DNA of 64,000 bases, taken from the NCBI GenBank assembly GCA_013398275.1, contig VZSE01006234.1, forward strand, positions 1,648,932-1,712,931, written 5' to 3'. The translations under genes were made by a program, and so were the position numbers. How positions within the stretch are numbered: position 1 is the stretch's first letter; each line of letters starts with the position of its first letter. Source of the DNA: Promerops cafer (taxonomy: Eukaryota; Chordata; Aves; Passeriformes; Nectariniidae). Below, in pieces: positions 13,817-26,000 of this stretch. The notes beneath the pieces were generated by a model. The model ran no database searches, had not been told where the DNA came from, and was given only the letters and a program-made list of their open reading frames with translations.

Positions 13817-13846
13817 ATGGCCGACGGAGCGTCTGCTGGGTTCTGA
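13817..13846 (+). CDS. Upstream ORF 1, 9 codons plus stop, strong Kozak context
   Basis: ATG GCC GAC GGA GCG TCT GCT GGG TTC TGA, reading MADGASAGF. The context GCCAAAATGG has A at -3 and G at +4, much better than the main start codon. If transcription starts upstream of 13817, most scanning ribosomes would meet this codon first. The AAAATGGCCG core also resembles a YY1 site (AANATGGC), which often sits just downstream of start sites, so the sequence may be kept for that reason. Confidence 0.5.
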   Translation: MADGASAGF

Positions 13847-13853
13847 ACGTTTG

Positions 13854-13936
13854 AAATAAAAAAAAGAGAGAGAGAAAAAAAAAATTAACAAAAAAGGAAA
13901 AAAAAAACCTAAACAAAAAAGCAAAAACGCAAAACC
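13854..13936 (+). other. A-rich leader tract
   Basis: About 83 nt made almost only of A runs broken by GAGAGAG, TT, C and GG, inside the presumed TNRC6B leader. A T-rich stretch (13937-13965) follows directly and could pair with it. A-rich leaders of this size are known as PABP-binding autoregulatory elements in PABPC1 mRNA. A role here is inference only. Confidence 0.7.
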
Positions 13937-13978
13937 ATTTTTGGATTTTTTTTTTTTTCATTTCCATTTCTACCTTGT

Positions 13979-14020
13979 ATGCCTCAACTCGCTGGATTTA
14001 AGCACTGCTGCACTTTATGA
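13979..14020 (+). CDS. Upstream ORF 2, 13 codons, stop overlaps the main ATG
   Basis: ATG CCT CAA CTC GCT GGA TTT AAG CAC TGC TGC ACT TTA TGA reads MPQLAGFKHCCTL and ends at 14018-14020. The TNRC6B start is at 14017-14019, so the two share ATGA. The context of this uORF start is weak (T at -3, C at +4). Whether it is translated is unknown. Confidence 0.4.
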   Translation: MPQLAGFKHCCTL

Positions 14021-14021
14021 G
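14017..14021 (+). CDS. TNRC6B: TNRC6B exon 1 coding end (start codon, ATG AG)
   Basis: Only five coding bases lie in exon 1: ATG AG, followed by the donor GTTAGT at 14022. Joined to the A that opens exon 2, they give Met-Arg-Glu-Lys, the N-terminus I recall for the main TNRC6B isoform. An in-frame TAA at 13999-14001 lies just upstream, so this is the first possible in-frame ATG of this exon. The context (T at -3, A at +4) is weak by Kozak criteria. A different upstream exon ending in phase 2 could replace this one in longer isoforms; I see no such exon in the window. Confidence 0.85.
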
Positions 14022-17000
14022 GTTAGTGGTACGTTTATGTTTTATTGTTTTTACCTATCAGTTGATTTTTTTAAGAGCCTGAGCTGACCGTTTTCATCCG
14101 TGGTTTTGCAGAGGTTTCTTTTCTAGCACAAAGACTTGCTTCAGATGTTGTCTGCTTGTACGTGTTCGGCACTTTTAGTGGATTTTTGGGGTTTTTTAGA
14201 AGGAGCTCTCCGTACGAGTGTGCTGTGAATTGAGAAGATATTTGTAATTTAAAACACCTAGGCAAATTACAGAAGATCGTTTGTATTTTCCGAGCTGGTG
14301 AACTACAAGATAGTGCTGAAATTCTTGTTTTATTTAAATAGAGGCTTTTTAAAGAGAGATTTCTTCCCCACAGCACCCGAAGCTCTTAAATCTGCTGCAA
14401 AAATTTGCATGTGTAAAACCGGGCTCGCATTCTTTCTGCTGCTGGGTCGGAGCGGGGCCGGCTGGGGCCGTGCCTTCCGCGGGAGCCTCCCCGCCGAGCC
14501 CCGGGGAGCNGCCGGGGCTGGCGGCCCATCCGGCGTGCGCCAGGTATTCAGGAATGTGCGAGATGCTGGCCGCTGCCGGGGTTTTGTGTTCTACGGCAAG
14601 CAAGCGTTCATCTCCACCTTAGTAAATGTAGGCAAAGGGCTGCGCTTTCTCGCCTTTTTTTTTTCCCCAGCCTTCTGTGTTGCTAAAAATTTAAATCCGA
14701 GTTATTTTTGCAACTCCCTCCAGAACCAAGCAGAAAATTAAAGGGAAATAGCTGGAGCTTGCTTTCTGAGAACAGGCCCCTCCTCCTACATTGTAAGAGT
14801 GTGATGTAATGCTCTTTTCTGTGGGGTTAAATGAAAAAATTTCTGTGGTGGTATACATTATTCTTCACCTCTTCCTCACAGGCATTGCATTGTGATATTT
14901 TTTTATAGCTGAACATGCAAGCAGAACATAGTTCTGCAAATAATCGTGTGCATGTACTCCACATTGCAGTGTATTAGTGTAATGATTGTGGTTAGCAGGT
15001 CAACTTTGTAAACCTACAAGATGGCTCATATTTTATATTTCTTTGTGACATTATGTGCATACAGTTAAACGCAAATGGAGGAGACAGATTTCAATAAGCT
15101 TATTGAAAATGTATCTGGCTGCTGTCATTATAGTCTTGTACATATTGGGAATTTTTTTTTCTGCATTGGCTAGCAAATATTCAAAATAATTCTGCAGTAT
15201 GTTGTTTCTCATGGAAATTAAGAGATGGTGTCTTTGGAGTTTGTTTTTATTTTTAGTTTTAAATTAGAGTAAGCCAATAAAAGAGAACTCTGCTCAAATT
15301 TTACGTAGTGTATTTTGCTGGTAATTTTGGTCATGAAGCATTTAATAGTAATGGATAACCCAGTTAATACATGAAACAGCACATGCCTCTTGCTTAGGGT
15401 TAATGAACTTACTAGATTCCACCTTCATGTTACTGGCAGGTATTGAAGAAATGCTATAAAAACGTTCTGTGTCTTTGACATGATGTACCCTGATGGCTTT
15501 TGTTATTCAAAACCTTCTTGGGCTCAGTGGAGATCTGGATATAGCCAGAATATGTTGAATCTACCTGTTGATTGACAAACAATAATTAGACATTAGAACT
15601 GTTTTTAAATGCAGTCTAAATTAGGAGTATTCTCAGATTTGGTGCTTACTGGACAGAAACATCAGTTACTGTAGTTTATGTGATAATTCTGTAGAACGTG
15701 ATGGCTGAACTGAGGAAGTAAAGAAAACCCAAATTGTGTCCTGAGCTGGCAGTATTGTAGGATGTAGTCTTCCCAGAATCTGCACTTCAGAACAGTACTC
15801 GCCTTTTCTGTGTATTTTTTTGCCTTCATGCCTTACTGCCTACATTACACACTTCCAGAATGTGTAGATGTTTGTACATATAGCTTGATGGTTTAAGATG
15901 ATGGAATACAGGGTGGTTCCCAATAACTGCTCCTAGCTGTCGTGGGTCAGACAAAAGGCAGCTATTGAGAATAATAGAAATCATTCCAATAAGGGCTCTG
16001 TCAAACATTTGAGCAGTTTTGTGGGAGTGTAACTGTGAATAGGAAAGACCAATTAAAATAATTGCTCTTACAAATATGCTTTTGACACCTCAGATCTTAC
16101 TGCGGGGTGTGTTGAGGACTGTGCAGTCTGTGCCACCATAGGATTTTAAGTGTGAATCTGGGCAGTTCTCAGTGCTGTTTGTATTCGGTGCATTCCTGCA
16201 GTACAGCGGGAACAAAACACTTAAATTTGAGAGACCTGACTTGAGTTGCAATTTCTAGATCAGTTTGAAGCTTATAGAGGCATGGGGGCAGGGGAAGTTT
16301 TTTTGCTTCGTTCAGTTTGCAGTGATGATGCTGAGTTCAGAAGCTTTATTAAATTTTTCTGTTTGCATTTGCATGTCAATTGTTGTTGGTATCTGCAGGA
16401 ATCAGTCCCTTTCCAAAGCAGACTGTTTTAGTAGTTTGAAAGCTACAGTGAAGTCTGTAGTCAGCAGAACCCCTGGAGATTTTTGCACTACATCTAAGAG
16501 ATTCTTGAGAAATAATTGACAAGAAAAGCCTTATTACCATTGAGCTTCAATATACAGGAGTCTGCAATTCTAATGGGAAAAAATTCAGGGGAAACAAGTG
16601 ACTGAAAGATCAGTATGCTTAGTTTCAGTTGCTTTTCTTTTAGCCTCTTTCTCTCCTGCTGAGAAGGAAGAAAAAGAAACTTTGTAAGATCATGCCGTCT
16701 TTGCCAGCTGATTTCAGCTGAACTTAACCTTTGTAAGATTTTTGTTTCTTACTTATTAATAGGTGGCTTAGTAGAGGAGAAAGCATTAAATCTATGAGGA
16801 AAAAATCCTTAGAAATAGACTATCTCTGGAAGAGAATTTTTATCTACAAGTTTCCTAGTACCCCTTTAGAAATTTGTCTTTCATCTTGAAGCAGAGTTCT
16901 TCAATTCTGGCCATTATGGATCTACATTCCTTTTGGACCAGGGTGGAAGATGAGAAGTTTAATTTACAGTTTAATTTGAACAGTATTTCTTGGAAGCTGC

Positions 17001-20000
17001 ACCCTTAATACTCTCTTCAGCTGGTAGTAGTTCATAACTGAAAAGTTTCAGGGTTTTTTTGCTGTAATTGATTAGGAAACCATCTACTGCCTTCCAAAGA
17101 GCTGTTTCACCTTGTTAAGTATTGGTTTCATTTTTAAACAGCTCAAGATTTGAGGCAGGAAAATAAGATAGAATGCTTAGCTCCAAGGACCTGTATTTCA
17201 TGTCCTGTCAAGGGAATCAGGTGTGAGTATCAGGGTTCTAGTGTTGTTACCTTAAATTTCAAGTAGCTAATCTTTAAATACTGGGCTAATTTTATTGCTC
17301 CAGAATGAATTTGTTACACAGATGTAAAATTCAGGTTAGATTAATACCAAGATGTATTTCTTCTGAAATCTTGTTGCTAATGTAATGCTAGCGTTAGCAG
17401 TCTTACATGGTATGATTACATGTGCCATATTTCAAATATTGGTCAAAAAAGTGGCTTAAAGTTGGGTGTCAAGATAACAGTTTTTGGCCATTTCAGCATT
17501 GAAGGCAAATATGGAGATAAATACTATATAAAGAGTATTTCTATTTTGTCGTGATGGTGCCATAATTGTTCTTCAGAACACAGGAGGAACGGTGCTTTTC
17601 TGTATTTGTGGTGAATTCCAACTCCAGAGCTGCACATTTAGCACTTGTCACTGCTTCAGTTCTCCTTTACGCATAGGCTTCCTACTAAAGAACACAACAG
17701 GGGGGTTTTGTGTTTTGTTCTTTGGTTGGTTGGGGTTTTGTTTTGGTGGGTTTGGGCTTTTTTTATTGCTGAGACAAAACGTATATTCTGGGAGCAGCAT
17801 GCATATATGCAAAACCTGGGGTTTTTGGGGTTTTTTTTGTGCCATCAACACACTTCTGAAGGGAATTCCTAAGGTTAATGGATATTGTTATTTTAACAGC
17901 TGTTTTCCTGTCTGTATGCAGTATGCTGGCATTATAGTTTAGGGGTGGAATGCTCTGCTGTTACTACAATTGTATATTTTTAAATCATTTCCAAGAAGTT
18001 GTGTCTTAAGAACTGGTTGATGTGATATTTGGGTGTTATAGCGTGATTAAATCGAAGGCCTTCTCATTCAAAATACAGTACTTCAAGGACAACTTTTAAT
18101 TAGCCTGTTTAGTCATGCGGGAAAACGCAACACAAGATACAACCCTTGGAGTTTTTTCAGATACCTAAGAGAAGATATATTAATAAAACACAAGATGAAC
18201 TTTGAAGGCAGAACAAACTAAAATGGGTTAAACACCATGGAAAAATGTGTGCTAATACAGCTGGAGATAAACTAGTGAGGGCAGTTTTGTTAAAAACCAC
18301 AGTTAATAAGAATGGAAGTTGACTACTGCTCCTTACAGTGCTACAATTTGTGTCTGAACTCCGTTAAATGGATGTTTGTATATATTAAGCAGAGAAAATC
18401 ATCTGAAAGTACCTTGACACTGATAGGTGGAAAAATGCTTAAAAGTATAAAGCATGTTTATATTATTAAAAATGTGTGTTAAATTGAGACTTTCAGAACT
18501 GAAATGTGACCTTGGAATTTACTACAGCAAAACCAAAACAAGGCATCAAGATACAGCTCTGATTGATTTCATGCCAGCAGGGGAGTTCTCTTAGGATGGG
18601 ATGTGTGAGGCCACATTTTAACAGTGGGGGAGATGAACAAATTTTGAGGTAGCTCCAATAAGAGCAGCAAGAAGTATTACAGGGAGGTAGTCTAGCGAAA
18701 AAACACTTCAGCTTTTTTATATTTAGTTTTATAGATGCATTCTTTGCAAACAAATAAGTAGTTGTCTAATTTGTGTCAGAAGAGCATCATTTTGACATAG
18801 AGACCATTGTAGTTGGGTGTGCTTTGAATAGCATAGTTACTTCATCAATTAAAAAGCAGAAAGGCATGAATTTTTTAAAATCAAGGTGACCATTCTTTTT
18901 TAGTTCCTTAAAATTACATGAAACCCCACTGTGCATGCTGAAATTATAAGGGAAGCATGCTCATCTTTCCCAGCGTGCTTAGCAGATGTAGAGTTAAGGC
19001 TTCCTGAGGTACAGCTCTGAGTATAGCAGCTGAACCGATTTGAACTAAAGTAGAATATTGCCTTAATTTCTGAATCAGAGAAAAAGTATTTCTTAAAAAA
19101 ATAAAACAATGGGAAAATTACTTCCGGTATTCTCAGTGGGTTTTTTCCCCCTTTTTAAGCACAGCATTTGCTGAATAACATAGTCATAAATCTGCTGTCC
19201 ACTTGTAATCTCAGTGGCTGTTGGGCACAGCCTCTGTGTACATAGGAAAATGGCAAAACTTAAGGTGCAGTGACACTGCTAGAATTGAGATTTTTTTAAA
19301 CAGCTTTTGCAGATTCTGAATTTTTTGAGCTAGTTGACCTATATGAAAATAGGAACGGTTAAATGTATAATCTGTTAATGCCACTTAACCATTAATTAGA
19401 GTTGAGCTTAATTGTCCCATTTTACATGTGCTCTGTGGCAAATACACACAAATGCGTTGTCATTCTGGTTCATTGTATGTTTGTGAACTTGGTTGTGCCT
19501 GAGCTATCCAGTTTTCCAGGATGCAGTGTCCTGTGTCACTTAAACCTTCCTTAAAATAAGTCTTCAGTATTTTCTTCCACTTTTTTGCCCCTGGTTTGAA
19601 TTTTAGTGTTGGTAGTAGAAGACATTGCAACTTAATATTAGAGTGCTAATGTAGCAGCGTTCATGCTCTTGTTGCAGCTTCTGTATTAGCATTTATATTT
19701 TTAATTGTATATAATTTTGCTTAAGCAATCATGCCAGATTCAGGGTCTGATTTAAAACACATGGTTCTAATTCTGTGTTGGTACTCTAGATATACTTGAC
19801 TACAAAACAGCTTTCTTTGGCAAGAGGTTGGCTACTGCTGAGAACTTCGTCAACTGAAGTGAAACTGATGTATTCTGATACATCACTTTGCCAGCTAAAT
19901 ATACAGCATGTTTGTGCTCAGCCTTTTGCAGAACAATTCATAGGGAGGATGATTTGATCACAACATAAAAGTGCATTTTGGTATTATAATGCTTGGAAAT

Positions 20001-23000
20001 TCTAATCTGGTAGCTCTTGCGGGACTTTTTCCAGGTTCTTCTGCTTCTTACTTGGAGAGAGTTTGAGGACAATAAAAGTGAAAATGGCTACCTTCTATAT
20101 GCAGGGGAAGAGAGGGCAGAAGGTACCAAAATGTAGCACTTTTTTTCCTAGCTTATTCGTATGTACACTGAAAACCACTTGTCCTGTGAAACAGAAAGTA
20201 GATTGTTTCATTCCTACGTGAATTTTTAAAAATGAATTCTTCCATATCCTAGTTCAGAATATGTAAATAAACCTTTACTATTTTGTTAGATTTTACTTGG
20301 GTACTATTAGTGCTACTAGTTTTAGTCAAGGGATCTTCTATGATAAATATTAGAAAAATACAAAATAATACACTTAAAACTGGTTAAAAATACAGCACAT
20401 GGAAATTGAGGATGTCCTGTTGAGGTTATATATGTCATTTTACATGTAGCTCTGTTTTTCTTTGTGGATGTCATTACAAGTTCATGTACACTGGTTCGAA
20501 TCTAAATGTGGGCTAGGTTCAAATTGCCTCAAAAAATGCTTGGTTAACCTGAAGTAAAACCCCAAAAGCTTTTTTCAGCCTAGTATAAAAGAACGTTCCA
20601 GCTGGTGCTACAGAAGTTAGTTGTAGCAATATTAATGGGAATTTTAAATTAAACAGCCTTCTGTTACAGAGTCAAGTTTTCTGTTCCTTAGCAGGTAATG
20701 TTCATGTCTGCTTGATACATATCAACTGGACCAAGCAATGCTGAGAGAGAAAGAGTACAAGGCATTAGGGTTATTTTTGTTTGATTTTGTCTTTGCCTGT
20801 GTCCTGTAATTCTATTCGGAGCAGATCTAGATCACCTTGGCAGGAACATTTGCTAACCACTACGCTGGCCTTGCTGTAGCATTCGTGACTGCTGCGTCCA
20901 GTGGAAGCACACCGATTGACGATGGTGTGGTGTGGGAAACTATAAACAAAATCTCATCTGGGTGGAGGTTAAATCTTCCTAGTAAGTTTGGATACGTGTA
21001 CCTCTTCAATAAGGTGATGCTCCTAACTCTCCTTAATTAGCAAATATGTTTTGGAAGCCTCTGAATTATAGTAGGAAGACTTAGTAAGTGACCTGGGATG
21101 GGAGAATCCTAAGCTTTACATGCAGATAATTTTTCAGCTGTTGGAACCAGTTTAGTGTTCTCGTGCAAAAGCTATCTGAATTTGCATTTAACCGCCTCAT
21201 CTTGCATGGTAGCTGTTCTGGAATGGTGACTTCTGATTAAGTCCTTGAGTGACTCTTTTTATCACAAAATAACACATTATTCTGCATCGAATTAACTCTG
21301 CTGTGTTGTCAATTAGGAGATAGTTTTGCTCTATATTTGCCCATTACTATAAATAAAATATATATCCTGACACAGAAAAACTGTAGGAAGTGTGGTTTTA
21401 CCAGATTTTAGGTATAACAAGATGAAAAAGGCAGAAGAAAAAAAAGCTAAACTTTGAGAGCCTAGAATTTACTTTTGCAGCTTAATGTACCCTAAAGCCT
21501 CAGTTGCAGAGTTCTTTAAGCTAGCCTGCCGTAGTTGGGCCGTTAAAAACCAAACAGATTAATTTTTGGAAAGTCAGCCTGTCTTAATAAAGTTTTGGGG
21601 ACAAGATTGTTTCTCAGATGTGAATTTAAAGGTGACTGTTTTAAAGATGATGAGCTGTATTTGGTTGTTTCATGCTCAGAAAAAGCTGAGGTTGGCTGTG
21701 TCAGTCTCTGTTACATTCTGCTTCAGTCCAGGTAATGTGAAGTGAAACTCTCCTACCATGGACTTGCAAATATAGGGTCAGCTTAAATTTATGTAACTTC
21801 CCTTGATCTTTTTCTTAAAAAAAACCTACCTTTTAAATGATGCTTCGGGTAGTGTTAGATAACTTGGTCAAGCTTAAATGCTTCTTTCCCTTTGCATTCT
21901 TAGGCCATTTTTTTATTAAGTAATATTCTAAATATTAGAGCAAGCAATGCTCAAGCTAAAATGATCACAACTATTTGTTTCATGCTAAGGTGTGAAAAAC
22001 AGGCTTCATCTCTGGCTCAGTGCATTAAAAAAAACAAGGTTGCAGATTGCTCTTCATTGTAAGTTGAATTATAGCATGTAACTCAATTTTTTTTTATCTT
22101 GTTTGTTAAGAAACTTTGAAAAAATGTGTATTTTCAAGCTTACTACATTTTTTTTATATTTGTGTGTATCTGATATGGGTGTGTGTATGCATATATGTAA
22201 TAAGCGCATGTTGGCAGTTACTACAGTTAAAAACCACCAGGTATCAACTGACAGGTAGAGACTTCTTGGCAGGACATAGGTGTTCAATACACAATAAAAA
22301 TGGCTCTCAAAGTCAGTTCGAGTTTTGTGTTTGGGAAAGGCCTGCACAAACGAAGCAAGTGCCTTTCTGTAAGGTAAGTGTACAGATGTTAGAGGAGCAG
22401 CAGAGAAATCCAGAGGCCACACAGAAAGTCAGAGGCAGAGCCAGACTTGAACCCTGGCTTGTGGCCTGGGGCTGAAGCCAGTCATACACAGCTGTATTGA
22501 ATTGTGAATAGAATGCTGTGCTTTTTTTCCTTCATGGATTTAAGGGAACAAAGCTGATTTAACCGAAATTGTAATGTGGGTAAAGAGATGGCATTGTGTA
22601 ATTCGCCTTTCCCAAAATTCCAAGTGCTATCACTTTGGTGTTAGAAGTTGGTTCAGCACTTGTGGGTTTCCACTTGCCAAGGAGCATGATTAACATAGCT
22701 GGGTCACAGATTGTGACAAATCCTAGTGTATGTAGTGCCTTGAGGTCAGACTAAGGTCTTTTTCTGAGTGTAGAGGAATTCAGGCTTAAAAGCTACTGCT
22801 CTGCATGCTACCTTGAAAAATACTAATGACACAGAGAAAATGCCCTGAAATTTGATTTTCTTTGATGTTTTAAAATGGAAGTGAAAACCTAGTTCAGAGC
22901 CGGTCAGCCTGAAGTTGACTGTTTATTAAACTGAAATTCACATTTTATATTTAACACTTGGTGGAGTTTTTAATGAGGCTTTAAACATGGTTATCCTTCA

Positions 23001-26000
23001 GTGCAGTACGAAAGAAGTGAGAACCTGCTGTAGTTTGCTGCCCAGTATTTTCTTCCTTCCTGAAGTAAAAGCTAGGAGTAGCTTCTGTTGATTGTATGGA
23101 CAGCTCTGGTTATTTCAGGAGCTCCCTTTAGGAAGAAGGCTTTGATCTAAAATATTATTATAGAATGAACATCACCATTATGGATTATTTTTCTGTGCTG
23201 TTAAAAATCTTGACAGGGATTTTCAAGTCCATTTCGTAGTAAAAGGGACTTCTTTTCCAGGCAAAATGCCATTAATACCAGGCTCTAGCAGCAAAGTAGA
23301 GTTTTTTTTCTTTTTTTCACCTGGGGTACCTTCATCAATCTTGTTTGGGATTGTCTTGATTTTTTTCACCTGGGGTACCTTCATCAATCTTGTTAGCTGT
23401 GTCTTGCTAACTGAGGCTTTATGCAGATGTATAGTAAGGTTATTTTCCTAAATTATGAATGTGGAATTTAGCCAGAGAACACAAACTAAAAAAAACCCAG
23501 AACCAAACAAAACACTGAGGTGGTTTTTGTTTGCTTACCTGGAAGTAAGTTTCATCTCGTTTGTTGAAAAGAGCAAAAATGCTAAATAGTTTTAAAAAGA
23601 AGTCCAAGTATCAAAAGCTTAACAGTAAGATATCTCACTCCTGAGGAGTTGAAGCACTGATGTCTCCTGCTGTGGGCAGTGTGACTGTGCCTCATTTTTG
23701 GAAAGAATTGTCTGAGTGGTGTACATTTTGAGGATGCAAAAATTTCATTGGTAGTTAATGAAAATCAGAATAATTAATTTGAGCATTACAGTGGTCTGCT
23801 TTTTTACTCACCCTCCTTTATTATACACTGTCGTGGTTTAACCCCAGCCAGCAACGAAGCGCCGCACAACCGCTCGCTCCAAACCAAGCCCAGTGGAAAT
23901 CCTTTGAGTTTCCCTTTCGGTTTCAGCTGTTTGAGTGTTTACAAGTCCCAGCTGCCTTCGGCTGTGGCTTCACTAGACATTTAAACTGGGTTTGTCAGGT
24001 TTGCATAAGCCTGGACCACTTCAGAGGTAGATATTGCTGTGGCAGTTCTTGCTTTATTCACCTATTACAGCTGGTAATATATTGTAATTAAACTGTATAG
24101 TTCTTCCCAGCAGGTCTTCCAGAAATACTGTAACCATCTAGTGATGAGTTGCTGAGTTTGGGGTTGCTACCCAGTCACCACCAGTAACAGTGTTATGGGC
24201 TAGATTCTTGCAAAGGTGGGTGGGAGACCCAGCTGAGTTTGTTAGGGGCCTGTTGCCCCCTAATTTAAATTGGTAGCTTAGCTTCGGTGGCTGAATCAAG
24301 TTTACCCCACTCTCTTGTTAAAACATGGTGTTAGTTAAGAATAAGCTTATAAATGGCTGATTTAACTAAGAATGATGTTTCCAGTGAAGCCAAATGTATT
24401 TTTTTTCTTTTATACTCTTTAGAAAGAGCATAAGAAAAAGTTGGGTGACTCTTACTTGGTGCACTTCCCCATTTAGGTCAGTCAAGTGTAGGTCACATTT
24501 ACTGATAACCATAAGTCCAGTTGGCACCTCCAGCTTAGCAGATAGATTTGATTAAAGCTAAAGGTCTGGTCTTTCACCTAAAATTTGGAATTTTAAATGC
24601 TTACACGTGTGATTGATTTCTGTATTGCTTCTACTATAAGGTCATGCTAATTTTCTGCTAGGTAGCATTAATCATTTTTCCAAAACAGTGGCTTCACAGA
24701 AAGACAGATGCTTTGCACTGGCAGTATGCATGGAAGCATCAATAAGCTGACAAATTAGATTTGAGGTTGTAGTGTTTAAAGGGCTTTTCTTTCAGCAGGA
24801 AATAGTCTCCCACATCAGCTTATGTATATTAACCTTCAACTTTATATAGCAGCAGAGTTGACCTGTCTTTATGCAGAGGACCTTCCTTAAAGAGGATCGA
24901 GAGAAGGTTTAACTGAATAGATTAGAAGTGCAATGTTTTGTGAAACAGTGAATATCTTACATTCATGTCATGATCGTACACTGGTTTTGTCTAGTGTCTA
25001 AAAAAAGGTAACTGCTGTGTACCACACTCGTGACATTTATCGTTGGTAGATAGGAGGAGGTAGTTGTTAATTAAAGATAAGTCTTCAGATCTTCTGTCAG
25101 CAGAGGTCAGAATTATATTCATCGCTGGAAAGATGCCGAACTTAGGTGGATCTGTGTGATGAATGCTTTTTTGATTTAGCTGTTAGGACTGATGCTGAAA
25201 AAGAGTGCACATGTCTAACCACTCAGAAGTAAAGAATATCTGTTACTCTTTGAAGATTATAGTCTGTGAGTTTTATGCATTTATTTCTTTGTGTCTCATG
25301 ACATCACTGAACATGAGAAATGTGTGGTTTTGATTAAAAATAATCTTGCATAATGCAACAAGGCAAAAAGTAACCTAAAAGTAGCAAACACTACTTGGAT
25401 GGAGGATTTAACAAGACAAATCAGCTTAATCTTGGTACTTTAAAAATGTTAAATGCTGAAATTTCATTTATATCGCTATAACTTCTACCTCACTTTTTCT
25501 CTTGTAACTTAACTTTTTTTTTTTCTGTGTACCATTGTGGTCATGCTCTTTTTGTCATCTCTGAGGTGGCAGTTCAGTGGTTTCCTGATTCTGGAGTCTT
25601 TTCTGCATTACGTCTTGCTTTAGAATTTCCCTCTTCTGTAACAGAAAAAGAGAGTGGCCATGCCTGGAAGCTTATCCATAGCCATATTGTATGTGGTCTG
25701 CAAGTTCCTGTCATCTTAGAATTTTTGAATGTTGAAGCAACTTTCTGATGGGAATTTCCATGTTGAGAAGGAATGCAAGCTTTCTGGAATATAGATATTC
25801 TAGAGCTGACTTGGTTTACAAGAGAAATTTCTTCTTTGATAGTAATAGTAGTTAGTAGTACTAATTGTTAATTACTAGTAAAACTAATCGTAGTTAGTTT
25901 TAAAATGTTTCCATCTTCTTGAGTGTGAATGGATACTAATTTTTGTAAGCAAGATGCATAGTCAGTCCTCATTGATTATTTACTATTTTTAAAAAATTCT

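Larger units (their letters stand above)
13751..14016 (+). promoter_or_regulatory. TNRC6B: TNRC6B 5' leader (exon 1 untranslated part)
   Basis: The presumed leader has three blocks. The first is a purine-rich GAGAGGGAGCGAGA-type run (about 13755-13810). The second is a short uORF beginning in GCCAAAATGG. The third is an A-rich tract (13854-13936) followed by a T-rich tract (13937-13965) and the start codon region. The left end is a guess because no start site can be seen. The right end is fixed by the ATG at 14017 and the donor at 14022. Confidence 0.55.

Noticed and set aside
13090..13967. Long open frames on both strands in the CpG island
   Set aside because: GC-rich and homopolymer-rich sequence lacks stops by composition. 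The translations are Arg/Pro- or Phe-rich with no family resemblance, and they overlap the promoter and leader.
20480..20505. tRNA-like B box (GGTTCGAATC)
   Set aside because: No matching A box, acceptor stem or cloverleaf can be built from the 60-70 bases upstream; a chance match.
20832..21040. Possible small coding exon (67-aa open frame)
   Set aside because: No similarity recognised, and including it would not match the TNRC6B exon 1-2 junction, which already joins cleanly.
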